NCBI GenBank assembly: GCA_041161065.1
Contig: JBEAVE010000029.1
Location: 1 to 45,328, forward strand
Length of the DNA stretch: 45,328 nt
From: DYRG01 sp041161065
GTDB lineage: Bacteria > Pseudomonadota > Gammaproteobacteria > Beggiatoales > Beggiatoaceae
Direction of reading: 5' to 3'
Position numbers and translations under genes: made by a program
Part shown: piece by piece, positions 1-8,622 of the stretch
Position numbering within the stretch: the stretch's first letter is position 1
How the letters are laid out: every line of letters begins with the position of its first letter
The notes under the pieces: model-generated
The model's input: the letters and a program-made list of their open reading frames with translations, nothing else
Database searches by the model: none
Told to the model about the DNA's origin: nothing

Positions 1-1817
1 GTTTCAATCCTTGTTTTAATGGATTTGAGGTTTGAACTCCATTCTGGTGTTCTATTTTGCCCACCAACTTGACGTTTCAATCCTTGTTTTAATGGATTTG
101 AGGTTTGAACTGGGGATTTGGCACAAGAAATGATACTACGTCAAACTTGTTTCAATCCTTGTTTTAATGGATTTGAGGTTTGAACCTCTTTAATGGAAAT
201 GCAGAACAACATCAACATTGGGTTTCAATCCTTGTTTTAATGGATTTGAGGTTTGAACGAAATGCAGCGAGCGGGATTAAGGGTAGTCGATGCGAAGTTT
301 CAATCCTTGTTTTAATGGATTTGAGGTTTGAACCCTTTCTGTCGGGTTGCCGCGCTATCAAAAGACAGAAATGTTTCAATCCTTGTTTTAATGGATTTGA
401 GGTTTGAACTTGAAGTCAATAGAGGGCGCGCCTTTCTCAAGGATAGTTTCAATCCTTGTTTTAATGGATTTGAGGTTTGAACACGTGCTTGTGTTGTTTG
501 CCTGTTAATTCTGCAATTTGTTTCAATCCTTGTTTTAATGGATTTGAGGTTTGAACCCGCGACTTCATTTTCTAGTTGTTGCCAACGGTCGAGTTTCAAT
601 CCTTGTTTTAATGGATTTGAGGTTTGAACACAATTTCAAAGGAGCAATCAGATAAAATTATCAGTGTTTCAATCCTTGTTTTAATGGATTTGAGGTTTGA
701 ACGGTGCGGGTCACCGTGTGTTTGACGGTCATAGAAACGTTTCAATCCTTGTTGTAATGGATTAGAGGTTTGAACGGTGCACAATGAACGCGCAAATCCT
801 CAAATATCCACTCATGTTTCAATCCTTGTTGTAATGGATTAGAGGTTTGAACTTTTGTAGCCAAGTGGGGGCGTGTTGTTTGATGGCATGTTTCAATCCT
901 TGTTGTAATGGATTAGAGGTTTGAACTATCTGATTTGGTTTTTGCAGAACCTATTAAGTTTTTGTTTCAATCCTTGTTGTAATGGATTAGAGGTTTGAAC
1001 AATGAAAGAACGATTAAAAAGTGTCGGTGAAACTGGAAGTTTCAATCCTTGTTGTAATGGATTAGAGGTTTGAACAATACCCGTACCCCTTCAAAATTCA
1101 GCATTGGGGAAATGTTTCAATCCTTGTTGTAATGGATTAGAGGTTTGAACATACGGAATTTAAACGCTTTGTGGATGATCATTTTCTTGTTTCAATCCTT
1201 GTTGTAATGGATTAGAGGTTTGAACAAGTTCAGCAAGCGGTATCAGCGGGTTCTCTTCGTCTTAGTTTCAATCCTTGTTGTAATGGATTAGAGGTTTGAA
1301 CTTAGGTTCGGGTGCGGCTCAAGGTATTGCGAAAGTAGTTTCAATCCTTGTTGTAATGGATTAGAGGTTTGAACTCAGCGGTTTCTTTTATTGGTGTTTC
1401 CATTATGATGTTTCAATCCTTGTTGTAATGGATTAGAGGTTTGAACCAACACATTCACTAAACCACCATAAGAACGACGCGCAGTTTCAATCCTTGTTGT
1501 AATGGATTAGAGGTTTGAACGAAAGCTGGATATTTAGTGGGCATAATTAAAGGTTTGTTTCAATCCTTGTTGTAATGGATTAGAGGTTTGAACAACATGC
1601 AACAGGTCAGAGCGGGCTATCCAAATGGCACTGTTTCAATCCTTGTTGTAATGGATTAGAGGTTTGAACGTTGAATTGATCATCATGTTACGATTCACGA
1701 TATCGAGTTTCAATCCTTGTTGTAATGGATTAGAGGTTTGAACCAAATCAAAATCTATTAAACAACTACAAACACAATGGGTTTCAATCCTTGTTGTAAT
1801 GGATTAGAGGTTTGAAC
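1..1817 (-). CRISPR. Type I-B CRISPR array, 25 repeats, two repeat alleles
   Basis: Twenty-five 37-bp repeats start at 1, 74, 149, 222, 297, 373, 446, 520, 593, 666, 739, 816, 890, 964, 1039, 1114, 1189, 1265, 1338, 1410, 1484, 1557, 1633, 1707 and 1781. They are separated by 24 unique spacers of 35-40 bp. On the plus strand each begins GTTTCAATCC and ends GGTTTGAAC, so the minus-strand repeat ends in ATTGAAAC, the usual crRNA 5' tag of this repeat class. The array is therefore read leftwards from the leader at 1818. Repeats 1-10 carry GTTTTAATGGATTTGAGG in the centre and repeats 11-25 carry GTTGTAATGGATTAGAGG; no mixed copy occurs. Within each block the copies are identical. The minus-strand repeat can form a 5-bp stem, AATCC with GGATT. 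The array may continue left of the window because the first base is the first base of a perfect repeat. Confidence 0.99.
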
Positions 1818-1991
1818 CGCATTTTTTGATATTTTTTAAGATAATCAAAAGTATATAAAAATGGTTCAAAACTCATGTTCGTTCACCTCGGGGCTATTTT
1901 ACCCTAAAAATGTTATAAAAGGGAACTTTATTTTGTGAAAGAGCAGCCTAAAAATCTTCAGATTATTCAAGCGATTATTCCCACTTATCGA
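1818..1991 (-). promoter_or_regulatory. CRISPR leader
   Basis: This AT-rich stretch lies between the last repeat and the cas4 stop and holds no credible gene. Its position at the 5' end of the array, read on the minus strand, and next to the adaptation genes, fits a leader, where new spacers are added. It includes a candidate promoter given separately. A short plus-strand frame starting at 1935 runs into cas4 antisense and is not a gene. Confidence 0.8.
1841..1869 (-). promoter_or_regulatory. Candidate pre-crRNA promoter
   Basis: On the minus strand TTGAAC (1869-1864) is followed after exactly 17 bp by GATTAT (1846-1841). Each matches the sigma-70 boxes at 4 of 6 positions. Transcription would begin about 15-20 bp before the first repeat at 1817, as expected for a leader promoter. 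The call rests on sequence match and position alone. Confidence 0.45.
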
Positions 1992-2591
1992 TCAAATACA
2001 AATATTTTTATAACAACAGTCCGTACATTTTCCCCGATGTGGAGTGCGTTTGGGTTGTGTGCCGGTGCGAATAATCTCAAAGATTTCATCGACATAGGTT
2101 TGAATTTCTTGAGAATGCTCGGGTAACAGAGGAATTTCTAACACCTGAGTTCCGCCGCGAATGTAAGCGACCAACCCTTTGTGAACCGGCAATTGATAGA
2201 TTTCCTGCGCCAACAACGCATAAATAAGGATTTGAACGCGGTGAGGACGGTAAATGGTATCTTTGTCATCGATCGCGGTAAATTTGTAATCCAGCGGCGC
2301 AATTGAGCCATCTTTCAACCATAGCAACTCATCGACAACTCCTCGCAAACGCAATTTAGGCGACGCTAAATACACCGACATTTCCTTTCTAATTGCACCG
2401 AGTTTCTTTGGCAAATAATTAGCGTTTTCTCGCTCCCGCCGCGCATGAACTTCTCGACCTTTTAAAACCTTAAAACGGGTTTCTTCATGTTGCGCAATGC
2501 CGTGCACTTGCATAAACCACGTGAAACGCGGACACCACACGTGTTCCAAGATTTCTGTCGGTTGCAACATTACCGTGCTTTCAGTATCCAT
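1992..2591 (-). CDS. cas4: CRISPR-associated exonuclease Cas4
   Basis: Cas4 is an iron-sulfur PD-(D/E)XK nuclease that trims prespacers and helps choose PAM-bearing ends before Cas1-Cas2 integrates them. The 199-residue product shows the nuclease core: H49, D87-E88 in RGVVDE, D101-x-K103 in LDYKF, and the QxxxY motif at Q120/Y124. One N-terminal cysteine (C20) and a C-terminal cluster (C189, C192, C193, C198) can supply the four [4Fe-4S] ligands. It is a stand-alone Cas4 of normal length. It begins 2 bp after the cas2 stop and is the last gene of the operon, directly before the leader. All key residues are present, so it is probably active. Confidence 0.95.
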   Translation of the reverse strand: MDTESTVMLQPTEILEHVWCPRFTWFMQVHGIAQHEETRFKVLKGREVHARRERENANYLPKKLGAIRKEMSVYLASPKLRLRGVVDELLWLKDGSIAPLDYKFTAIDDKDTIYRPHRVQILIYALLAQEIYQLPVHKGLVAYIRGGTQVLEIPLLPEHSQEIQTYVDEIFEIIRTGTQPKRTPHRGKCTDCCYKNICI

Positions 2592-2593
2592 AA

Positions 2594-2899
2594 TTAAAAG
2601 AATAATGCTTTAATTTCATCGGTCACTAATTTGCGATCAAAGGCTTGTCCTAAAGTTTTCACTTTCTTAAAATCTTGCTCGCACAAAGGAAAAATATACA
2701 CCGAATCTTTTTGTTCAGAAATGCGCTCTTCAATTTGCATGGTTAATTCATCTAAGCGGTTTCTGGCGATTGTCCCCAGAAATACCGATTTTTGTACCCG
2801 ATACAAACCCGCTTCTCTACATAATTTCGCCACTTTGTTTCGGGTCGAATCCTCGGTTATATCGTAAATAATCCATAACAACGTTTCGGTTTGTTTCAT
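2594..2899 (-). CDS. cas2: CRISPR-associated endoribonuclease/integration subunit Cas2
   Basis: Cas2 forms the dimeric core of the Cas1-Cas2 spacer integrase. I start it at the ATG at 2899, giving 101 residues, because this ATG overlaps the cas1 stop in an ATGA junction and puts the family's N-terminal beta strand (LLWIIYDITED, with the conserved Asp at residue 13) at the usual place. A start at 2938 would add 13 residues inside cas1 with no family likeness. The body continues with RVQKSVFLG and a late VYIFPLC strand, both typical of Cas2. Translation is probably coupled to cas1. Confidence 0.94.
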   Translation of the reverse strand: MKQTETLLWIIYDITEDSTRNKVAKLCREAGLYRVQKSVFLGTIARNRLDELTMQIEERISEQKDSVYIFPLCEQDFKKVKTLGQAFDRKLVTDEIKALFF

Positions 2900-3906
2900 A
2901 GCTTTTCTTCTAACAGTTGATTCGCAAAACGGTGGCAATCCAATTGAATGGTTTCTCGACGTTTGACTTTTCGACGATTATGCGGAATTTGTTGATCCAA
3001 ATATTCCTCAAACACTTCCATTAAACCTTTCTTTCCCATCGAATCTAATTTCAAACCGTTCTGTAATTTGAAAAACCAATCTTCTTGAATCAATCCTTTC
3101 TTCGCAAATAAACTAACCACTATTTCATCTGCCCAAATCCGATAATTCTCAATTAAATCGTATTCCAAAGAGGGTTTATTATAATTATCCGTATGAATAA
3201 ATCCCAAATAAGGATCAAGTCCCGCTATTACACACGCCCGTTCAACTTCCCCATATAACACGCCATACGCATAATTTAACAAACAATTAAATTCATCTTG
3301 CGCGGGGTTTCTTGAACGTTCTTTGAAATGATATTTCTCTGGCAATAATAAACTAATGATTTCCCAATATTGCTTTCCTGCGCTGCCTTCTAATCCTTGC
3401 AAACTTCCTCGAATTTCCTCTAATGTTCCTTGCAAGTTCTCAATTTTTACAATTGTTTCTTTTAAAGATTGAACCTTTTCAGTAATTTCCGCAGACAATC
3501 GAGTTCTTTTATCTCTCATTTTTAATAAATAGTTGATTTGATTGTCTAATTTACGAATAATCCACGACTTTGCCCATTTCACACCCACTAACGTATCTGC
3601 AATTCTTAATTGCTGGCGGCGAATGGTTGCAATCGATCCCGTTTTTCCGTGCCACACTCGTCCAATTGGCATTCCACCATTTTCTACAAATACAATGTCA
3701 ATGTTATTTTCGATTGCTAAGCGAACCGCATCGGTTGAAATCCCCGTTCCTTGACTCATAATAATTGAACGAATCTTACGCGATGAAACCTCTTTTTTGA
3801 TATGTCCTTCAACGATTGTTTGAAACATTTCTCCACAACGCCGTAGAAAACCACCATAAGTATCTACAAATAAATTCACGTCGTCTTCCTCCTCGAGTTC
3901 TTCCAT
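2896..3906 (-). CDS. cas1: CRISPR-associated integrase Cas1 (type I-B)
   Basis: Cas1 is the metal-dependent integrase that inserts new spacers at the leader end of the array. The 336-residue protein has the expected beta-rich N-terminal domain (LFVDTYGGFLRR; later IDIVFVENGG) and helical catalytic domain. From family spacing I assign the metal ligands as E173 (GLEGSAGKQYW), H238 (LGFIHTD) and D250 (SLEYDLIENYR). A charged acidic start (MEELEEEDDV) precedes the first strand. An internal start is possible but no better ATG lies close by. It begins 5 bp after the cas6 stop and overlaps cas2 by 4 bp. Confidence 0.96.
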   Translation of the reverse strand: MEELEEEDDVNLFVDTYGGFLRRCGEMFQTIVEGHIKKEVSSRKIRSIIMSQGTGISTDAVRLAIENNIDIVFVENGGMPIGRVWHGKTGSIATIRRQQLRIADTLVGVKWAKSWIIRKLDNQINYLLKMRDKRTRLSAEITEKVQSLKETIVKIENLQGTLEEIRGSLQGLEGSAGKQYWEIISLLLPEKYHFKERSRNPAQDEFNCLLNYAYGVLYGEVERACVIAGLDPYLGFIHTDNYNKPSLEYDLIENYRIWADEIVVSLFAKKGLIQEDWFFKLQNGLKLDSMGKKGLMEVFEEYLDQQIPHNRRKVKRRETIQLDCHRFANQLLEEKL

Positions 3907-3911
3907 TTTAA

Positions 3912-4595
3912 TTAGTCCTTTTTCTCAATCCAACCATATCCGTGACTTACCGCATGACCAAACGCAAAATCATTAGGTAAAATCGCATTTGTAATAAATT
4001 CTCCAGAAATCCCTAATAGCGTTTGTTGTTTGTATTGGCAAGGTTGGGTTTCTATATTCAAAAAAGTCGCATACAAAACGGCTGGAAAATAGATTTCTAA
4101 TCCTTTCAACGCCGATAACAAATTTGCAATTAACAAACGTTCTATTTCATGCGTTTTCTCGGCTTCATTTAGTTTTTGATAGTGCGCATAGTTCTTTTGG
4201 TTAAAAAGCAAAATCGGCGACACCCATTTATAACGCAATAAACGCTCAGAAATCCCAAATCTTGCTATCTTAGTTGAAATCAACGCATCATAGACTTGTA
4301 CGTTTGTTTTCTCTAATGCTAGCTCTAAATCTAACCAACCGGTATTTAACAATGTTTCTGCACTATTTCCCCACCCCGCAATAATCCCATAACCATTTCT
4401 CCAACGATATTGGATTTGCGGATAACGATATAACGGTTTTCCTTGCGCATCGTGTTGATGAAAACGCGGATCGTCAGTGAACACATTTGCAATCGCCCCG
4501 CGTAATTGTCTAATGCGTTGTTCGCTTTGTCCTGTTAAAGGTTTTAACCACCGTAATTCAACACTTGAAAACGGAATTTCTGCTAAATAATCCAT
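3912..4595 (-). CDS. cas6: CRISPR pre-crRNA endoribonuclease Cas6
   Basis: Cas6 cuts the long repeat-spacer transcript within each repeat, leaving the 8-nt 5' tag (ATTGAAAC here). The 227-residue protein lies between cas3 and cas1 and ends with a glycine-rich segment, FGHAVSHGYGWIE, that matches the C-terminal loop of Cas6 RAMP proteins. An N-terminal basic stretch and PLYRYPQIQYRW are as seen in Cas6b-like enzymes. Cas6 is highly variable, so the name rests on the G-loop, the length and the locus; no other gene here can fill the role. The catalytic histidine cannot be assigned with confidence. It starts 9 bp after the cas3 stop. Confidence 0.85.
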   Translation of the reverse strand: MDYLAEIPFSSVELRWLKPLTGQSEQRIRQLRGAIANVFTDDPRFHQHDAQGKPLYRYPQIQYRWRNGYGIIAGWGNSAETLLNTGWLDLELALEKTNVQVYDALISTKIARFGISERLLRYKWVSPILLFNQKNYAHYQKLNEAEKTHEIERLLIANLLSALKGLEIYFPAVLYATFLNIETQPCQYKQQTLLGISGEFITNAILPNDFAFGHAVSHGYGWIEKKD

Positions 4596-4604
4596 TTCTT
4601 TTTC

Positions 4605-6893
4605 CTACACAATACAAACCGCTGGATCGCTTTCCTCTGAAAAGCCAAGTTCTTTAGTATATCCTTCAAACATTTCAATCGGTTCATTTGAATGTTTCTT
4701 TCCCCAAACTTGAATAACTCGTTCATATAATGATTTGCGGATTTTTTGAAAGGCTTGTTTTTTTTGTAAAGGGGAAGTTTTTTCGTTACAATAAATCTCT
4801 CTATATTCTTCCCATATTCGCCGATCTTTTTGATTTTTGATAATAAAAAGTGAACGCTGAGGTTTTTCCTCAATTAATGTGAACTGTTGCTCAATTTTCT
4901 CAAAATTACCTTCTATTAGCCATTCATCAACAGGTTCACTTGAAAATCGTTCATTAATTCTCTGAAAATAATTCTCACTTAATTGAAGAAAATCACTTTC
5001 TTGATAAGTAGATTGCTCAAAAATAGTGCTCTCTATTAAAGAGCTGTCATAAATGCGTTCATGAAATTTTTTGTTCTGTTCATTTTGTAGCGTCCAAATA
5101 TAAATATTTCCTTGATTTTCATCATTATTTCTATTACAACGCCCTGCCGATTGAATAAGACTATCCAAAGGTGCAAAATCCCTGTGAACTATTGGAAAAC
5201 TGACATCAACGCCCGCTTCAATTAATTGCGTCGTAATAACAATGCAAGATTTGTTATTTCTTAACCAACGTTTAATTAAGCGGATACGAACTTTTCTATC
5301 CATTGGTGTAAAATTTGTGGAAAGCGTTAAAATAAGAGAATCATCAAGTTGTTCTTTTAATAATTCATATAATTTCTTCACCGCTGATTTAGTATTTAAG
5401 ATAATTAAAATTGCTTTTTTAGTTTGGTGATGTTGCTCAATAATTTTATTTGAAAACTCTTCTAAATTTATCGATGAGTTTGGGTTACAATGTAACTGTA
5501 ATCGTGAAAGAGATTTGAAATAAAAATCATGAGTTGGTAATAATTCAATACTTTTCTCTTTTTCAAATATTAAAGGATGAGTTGCGGTCAAAAGAACAAA
5601 CTTGGTATTAAAGGTTTCTGCAAGCGTTTTAAAAGTATTTCTAATTGCTTGCCAATATTTCACAGGAATAGCTTGCACTTCGTCCATTAAAATAATACTT
5701 CCCGCTAATTGTCCAGCCCGTTTCAAATTTGCATTGAGCGGAGAAAACAATGTATAGAGCAATTGATAGAAAGTTGTTACGACTATTTCACTTTGCCATG
5801 TTTCAGTTAATAACTGTCCAACGCCATCTATTTCATATTCAGCTTTCTCTGTATTAAAAACAAAATCCGTCAAATGATGATGTTTTAACAATAAATCATG
5901 AGTAATTTTATCTTTAATGCTAGATTTCAATACGTCTTCAAACACAGCATAATTCTGATCAATAATTGCTGTAAAAGGCAAGCAATAAATAATTCGGGGT
6001 AAATAGTTTTTATCTTTCTGAATTTGCTCACGAATTTTTAATGCGGCATTCAAAATGGCTAAGGTTTTTCCTGAACCTGTTGGGGAAGTAAAGGTGAACA
6101 AATGATGTTGAACATTTTGTTGCCAAGTATCTAACACTTCCTCTGCAATTTTTGAACGCATTTGATTTAATTCATTTATTTCAATAAAGCGGTGTAATTT
6201 GTAATTATCTACCGCATTGGTAGGTAAAGCCTTTCTTTCAATGGACTCACTTTTTAGCGCAGCATCGATTTTATCGGTTGCCAATAAACTTCCAAAACTA
6301 ATCAGATTTACCAATGATTGATCTAAATTTTGAAAGGCTTTTCTTATCATACTTTTGCTTGTTTTATTTAATTCATCAACAATACTTTCTTTTGTTAGAT
6401 TGGGTAATTTGTTGGGTAAAAAATTAAAGTTATTTGCTAAGTTTTCTAACCATTGTTGAATACCTATTAAATCAATCGAATTAAGTTGTTTATGCAAATA
6501 ACTGTCTTCCTCCCGAAGTTCTCCGCGTGTATTAATAAAAAAATAATCCCATTTCTCACACCCTAAGCGGCTGTGGTGGCGGTGAATATTATTAAAGACA
6601 ACCATGCGTTGCCACAAATCCCAATTTAGATGTGCAGAATACCACCAAGCTAAAATTGCTCCTAACTCTGAATGTTGAGTAAGCTGTGTTTTTTTCTTGT
6701 TTTGTAATCGGTCAATTTGAAAATAAGTAGTTGCTTTTCCAATGTCATGAAATAAACCCGCTACAAATGCAATTTGTTTAGTGGTTTTATGATATAAAAT
6801 AGAATGACTTGCTTGTTCTGCAACTCGTTCCAAATGTTTAGGCAAAGGATCATTTTGATGAGCAAGTGTTTCAGAGAAAGGTAATAATTTCAT
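4605..6893 (-). CDS. cas3: CRISPR effector nuclease-helicase Cas3 (HD + SF2 helicase)
   Basis: Cas3 is recruited by Cascade once target DNA is bound, then nicks, unwinds and degrades it. The 762-residue protein joins an N-terminal HD nuclease to a superfamily 2 helicase. In the HD part I see H20, the H49-D50 pair (GLFHDIGK), H74 and the NNIHRHH cluster at 101-107. In the helicase part, Walker A is SPTGSGKT at 270-277, the DExx box is DEVQ at 404-407, motif III is TAT at 436-438, and motif VI is QSAGRCNR at 581-588. Length and domain order are those of single-chain Cas3. The start overlaps the end of cas5 by 23 nt, suggesting coupled translation. Confidence 0.96.
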   Translation of the reverse strand: MKLLPFSETLAHQNDPLPKHLERVAEQASHSILYHKTTKQIAFVAGLFHDIGKATTYFQIDRLQNKKKTQLTQHSELGAILAWWYSAHLNWDLWQRMVVFNNIHRHHSRLGCEKWDYFFINTRGELREEDSYLHKQLNSIDLIGIQQWLENLANNFNFLPNKLPNLTKESIVDELNKTSKSMIRKAFQNLDQSLVNLISFGSLLATDKIDAALKSESIERKALPTNAVDNYKLHRFIEINELNQMRSKIAEEVLDTWQQNVQHHLFTFTSPTGSGKTLAILNAALKIREQIQKDKNYLPRIIYCLPFTAIIDQNYAVFEDVLKSSIKDKITHDLLLKHHHLTDFVFNTEKAEYEIDGVGQLLTETWQSEIVVTTFYQLLYTLFSPLNANLKRAGQLAGSIILMDEVQAIPVKYWQAIRNTFKTLAETFNTKFVLLTATHPLIFEKEKSIELLPTHDFYFKSLSRLQLHCNPNSSINLEEFSNKIIEQHHQTKKAILIILNTKSAVKKLYELLKEQLDDSLILTLSTNFTPMDRKVRIRLIKRWLRNNKSCIVITTQLIEAGVDVSFPIVHRDFAPLDSLIQSAGRCNRNNDENQGNIYIWTLQNEQNKKFHERIYDSSLIESTIFEQSTYQESDFLQLSENYFQRINERFSSEPVDEWLIEGNFEKIEQQFTLIEEKPQRSLFIIKNQKDRRIWEEYREIYCNEKTSPLQKKQAFQKIRKSLYERVIQVWGKKHSNEPIEMFEGYTKELGFSEESDPAVCIV

Positions 6894-7587
6894 TGTTTTC
6901 TATCCTATAAAATAAGTTTTTTCCTCCCTCACCAGAAATGGGTTTAATATCTTCTGCTAAGACAATTTCTTGATAACGGTGAACTATTCTTTTCTCATCC
7001 ATTTCTGTGGGCACTTTTAAACGATGATAGTGGCGGGCATCTTCATAATGAATTTTCAAACCTTCCATCATTGGAACAGCACAAGATGTTTCCCAGTTTT
7101 TATTTTCAAAAGGCTCAAGTTCAAATGTACCAACCCATTGCGTTTCTGCTAAACAATTTGCTAAACCTAACACGGGTGTATAAAGGGTTTGATTATTAGG
7201 AAGTAAATCCTTAAGTTTCTCAAAATTTTCCTTAGATAAATCTTTCAAATATATTCGAAAAGCGGGTGATTTGAGAAACTCGAAAGGGATTTGACTGTGA
7301 GTATTTTTTCCTAAGATTGGGCGAAAGTAACTATCCGCTTCTTTGGTATTCAATAAATTAATCGCTGCTCGAAAAACTTGCACGGGTTCTAATAAACGAA
7401 TTCCAATCCGAATCGTTTGCCAATTTAGTTTCTGATGGTATTCTGTTTTGCTATACCCTAAAATCGCCCCCAACATACCTAAAATTGCAGTAGGCGGAGG
7501 AACTGGATAACTCACTGGACTAGCTGGAGAATAAGGCTTTTTGAAATGTCCATATTCCCCGCTAATATCAAATACTAAACAACGCAT
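6871..7587 (-). CDS. cas5: CRISPR Cascade subunit Cas5 (type I-B, Cas5h-like)
   Basis: Cas5 is the RAMP subunit that caps the 5' tag of crRNA and holds the large subunit in Cascade. The 238-residue protein opens with the Cas5 fold signature FDISGEYGHFKKPYS, followed by VSYPVPPPTAILGMLGAILG; proline-rich PPPTA before a glycine-rich helix is typical of Cas5 of the type I-B (Csh) class. It follows cas7 by 39 bp and overlaps cas3, in the standard cas7-cas5-cas3 order of type I-B loci. No missing parts are seen. Confidence 0.92.
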   Translation of the reverse strand: MRCLVFDISGEYGHFKKPYSPASPVSYPVPPPTAILGMLGAILGYSKTEYHQKLNWQTIRIGIRLLEPVQVFRAAINLLNTKEADSYFRPILGKNTHSQIPFEFLKSPAFRIYLKDLSKENFEKLKDLLPNNQTLYTPVLGLANCLAETQWVGTFELEPFENKNWETSCAVPMMEGLKIHYEDARHYHRLKVPTEMDEKRIVHRYQEIVLAEDIKPISGEGGKNLFYRIENNEIITFL

Positions 7588-7626
7588 TTTTTATAATCCT
7601 TTGTTGGGGCTTCCACCCCAAGCTAT

Positions 7627-8610
7627 TTATAATTCTATGACAGATAAACCTATTGATTTTGCTAAAGAAATAAAATTACCTGTTTGATCATTTGCTTTAA
7701 GTTGCAAACGACTATCTTGGCGAATTTTTAGGTTTTTAAGTCCTTTAAAATGCTTAAAACCTTCCAATAATTTAGAGACATCTACTTTATAATCTTCTGA
7801 AGAACGTAAAGCGGTGTCTTCTCTAACTTTATCCGTTAAATTAATTCTGGTTGTTAAAGCTCCCAAACGTTGCATAGGTTCGTATTCTGCAACCACTAAT
7901 AACATTGGATCATGACCAATTTTAGAATGGGTATTTAAAGAAGAAGTGCCTTGCCAAATCGCTTCTAATAATTCATTTAAATCCTTAGTAGTCATTTGTG
8001 AAGTTTGTGCAGAAACCTCGTTAATTACCGCGTAACTTGAAATCAACGCATAAGGCACTAACCAACGTTCTGCAAAAGATTTTTGCTCTGCTTTTGCATT
8101 ACCCGCAAATGCGGCGGTTTGTTGCACCATTATTGGAGAAACTCGGTGCAAAGAACGATTAAAGGCAGAAAACTGCACAGGTCCTGTCACTTGAATTGAA
8201 CCTTCTCCTTTTCCAACCGGTAATGCGCAACCAAATAAACGTGTATCAATACAATGTGTTAAAATAGCACTTTGTAAAGCATAACGTTTTTCCCCTTTTT
8301 TGGCTTCTTTTTCGATAGATTTGAGAAATTGTTCTGCTCGATCTTTTCCTTCGGATAAGAAACCATCATTTTTTAAGGTATCACGAATAAGAATTTCCAT
8401 ACCTTCTTTTAAGCGACTTTCTACATCTGGATTCTTTCCTAACAAATAATCACGAATGGTGCGTTTAATACGAACATCAGTAACGGTTGCTTGACCTGTT
8501 TCAGCATCAGTACGTGGGCGATTTTCATCTAATGGATCACCGTTAGGATTGCAATCTTTGCATTCGTATAAAAAGAGAATTTCGTAACGGTTTTCAATGA
8601 TATTGTTCAT
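7627..8610 (-). CDS. cas7: CRISPR Cascade backbone subunit Cas7 (Csh2-like)
   Basis: Cas7 forms the helical backbone of Cascade, several copies lying along the crRNA. The 327-residue protein begins with the family signature: EILFLYECKDCNPNGDP (NPNGDP at residues 21-26), then ENRPRTDAETGQATVTDVRIKRTIRDYL. This is the Csh2/Csd2 class of Cas7; with the Cas5h-like neighbour it points to subtype I-B rather than I-C. It starts 12 bp after the cas8 stop and is followed by cas5. Confidence 0.95.
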   Translation of the reverse strand: MNNIIENRYEILFLYECKDCNPNGDPLDENRPRTDAETGQATVTDVRIKRTIRDYLLGKNPDVESRLKEGMEILIRDTLKNDGFLSEGKDRAEQFLKSIEKEAKKGEKRYALQSAILTHCIDTRLFGCALPVGKGEGSIQVTGPVQFSAFNRSLHRVSPIMVQQTAAFAGNAKAEQKSFAERWLVPYALISSYAVINEVSAQTSQMTTKDLNELLEAIWQGTSSLNTHSKIGHDPMLLVVAEYEPMQRLGALTTRINLTDKVREDTALRSSEDYKVDVSKLLEGFKHFKGLKNLKIRQDSRLQLKANDQTGNFISLAKSIGLSVIEL

Positions 8611-8622
8611 GATCTAATTCCT

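Noticed and set aside
180..599. Short open frames on both strands within the CRISPR array
   Set aside because: They are made of repeat sequence read in frame (repeated VSILVLMDLRFE or SNLKSIKTRIET units) and cross spacers; no ribosome sites.
1447..1483. Spacer 20 shares a 13-base run (AAACCACCATAAG) with the cas1 gene near 3849
   Set aside because: A single 13-base match among 24 spacers in 45 kb is expected by chance, and the remaining bases do not match.
1935..2126. Plus-strand frame of 63 residues in the leader
   Set aside because: It runs antisense into the well-supported cas4 gene and resembles no protein.
4583..4873. 96-residue minus-strand frame overlapping the ends of cas3 and cas6
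   Set aside because: Lies in another frame inside cas3, with Lys/Arg-rich shadow composition.
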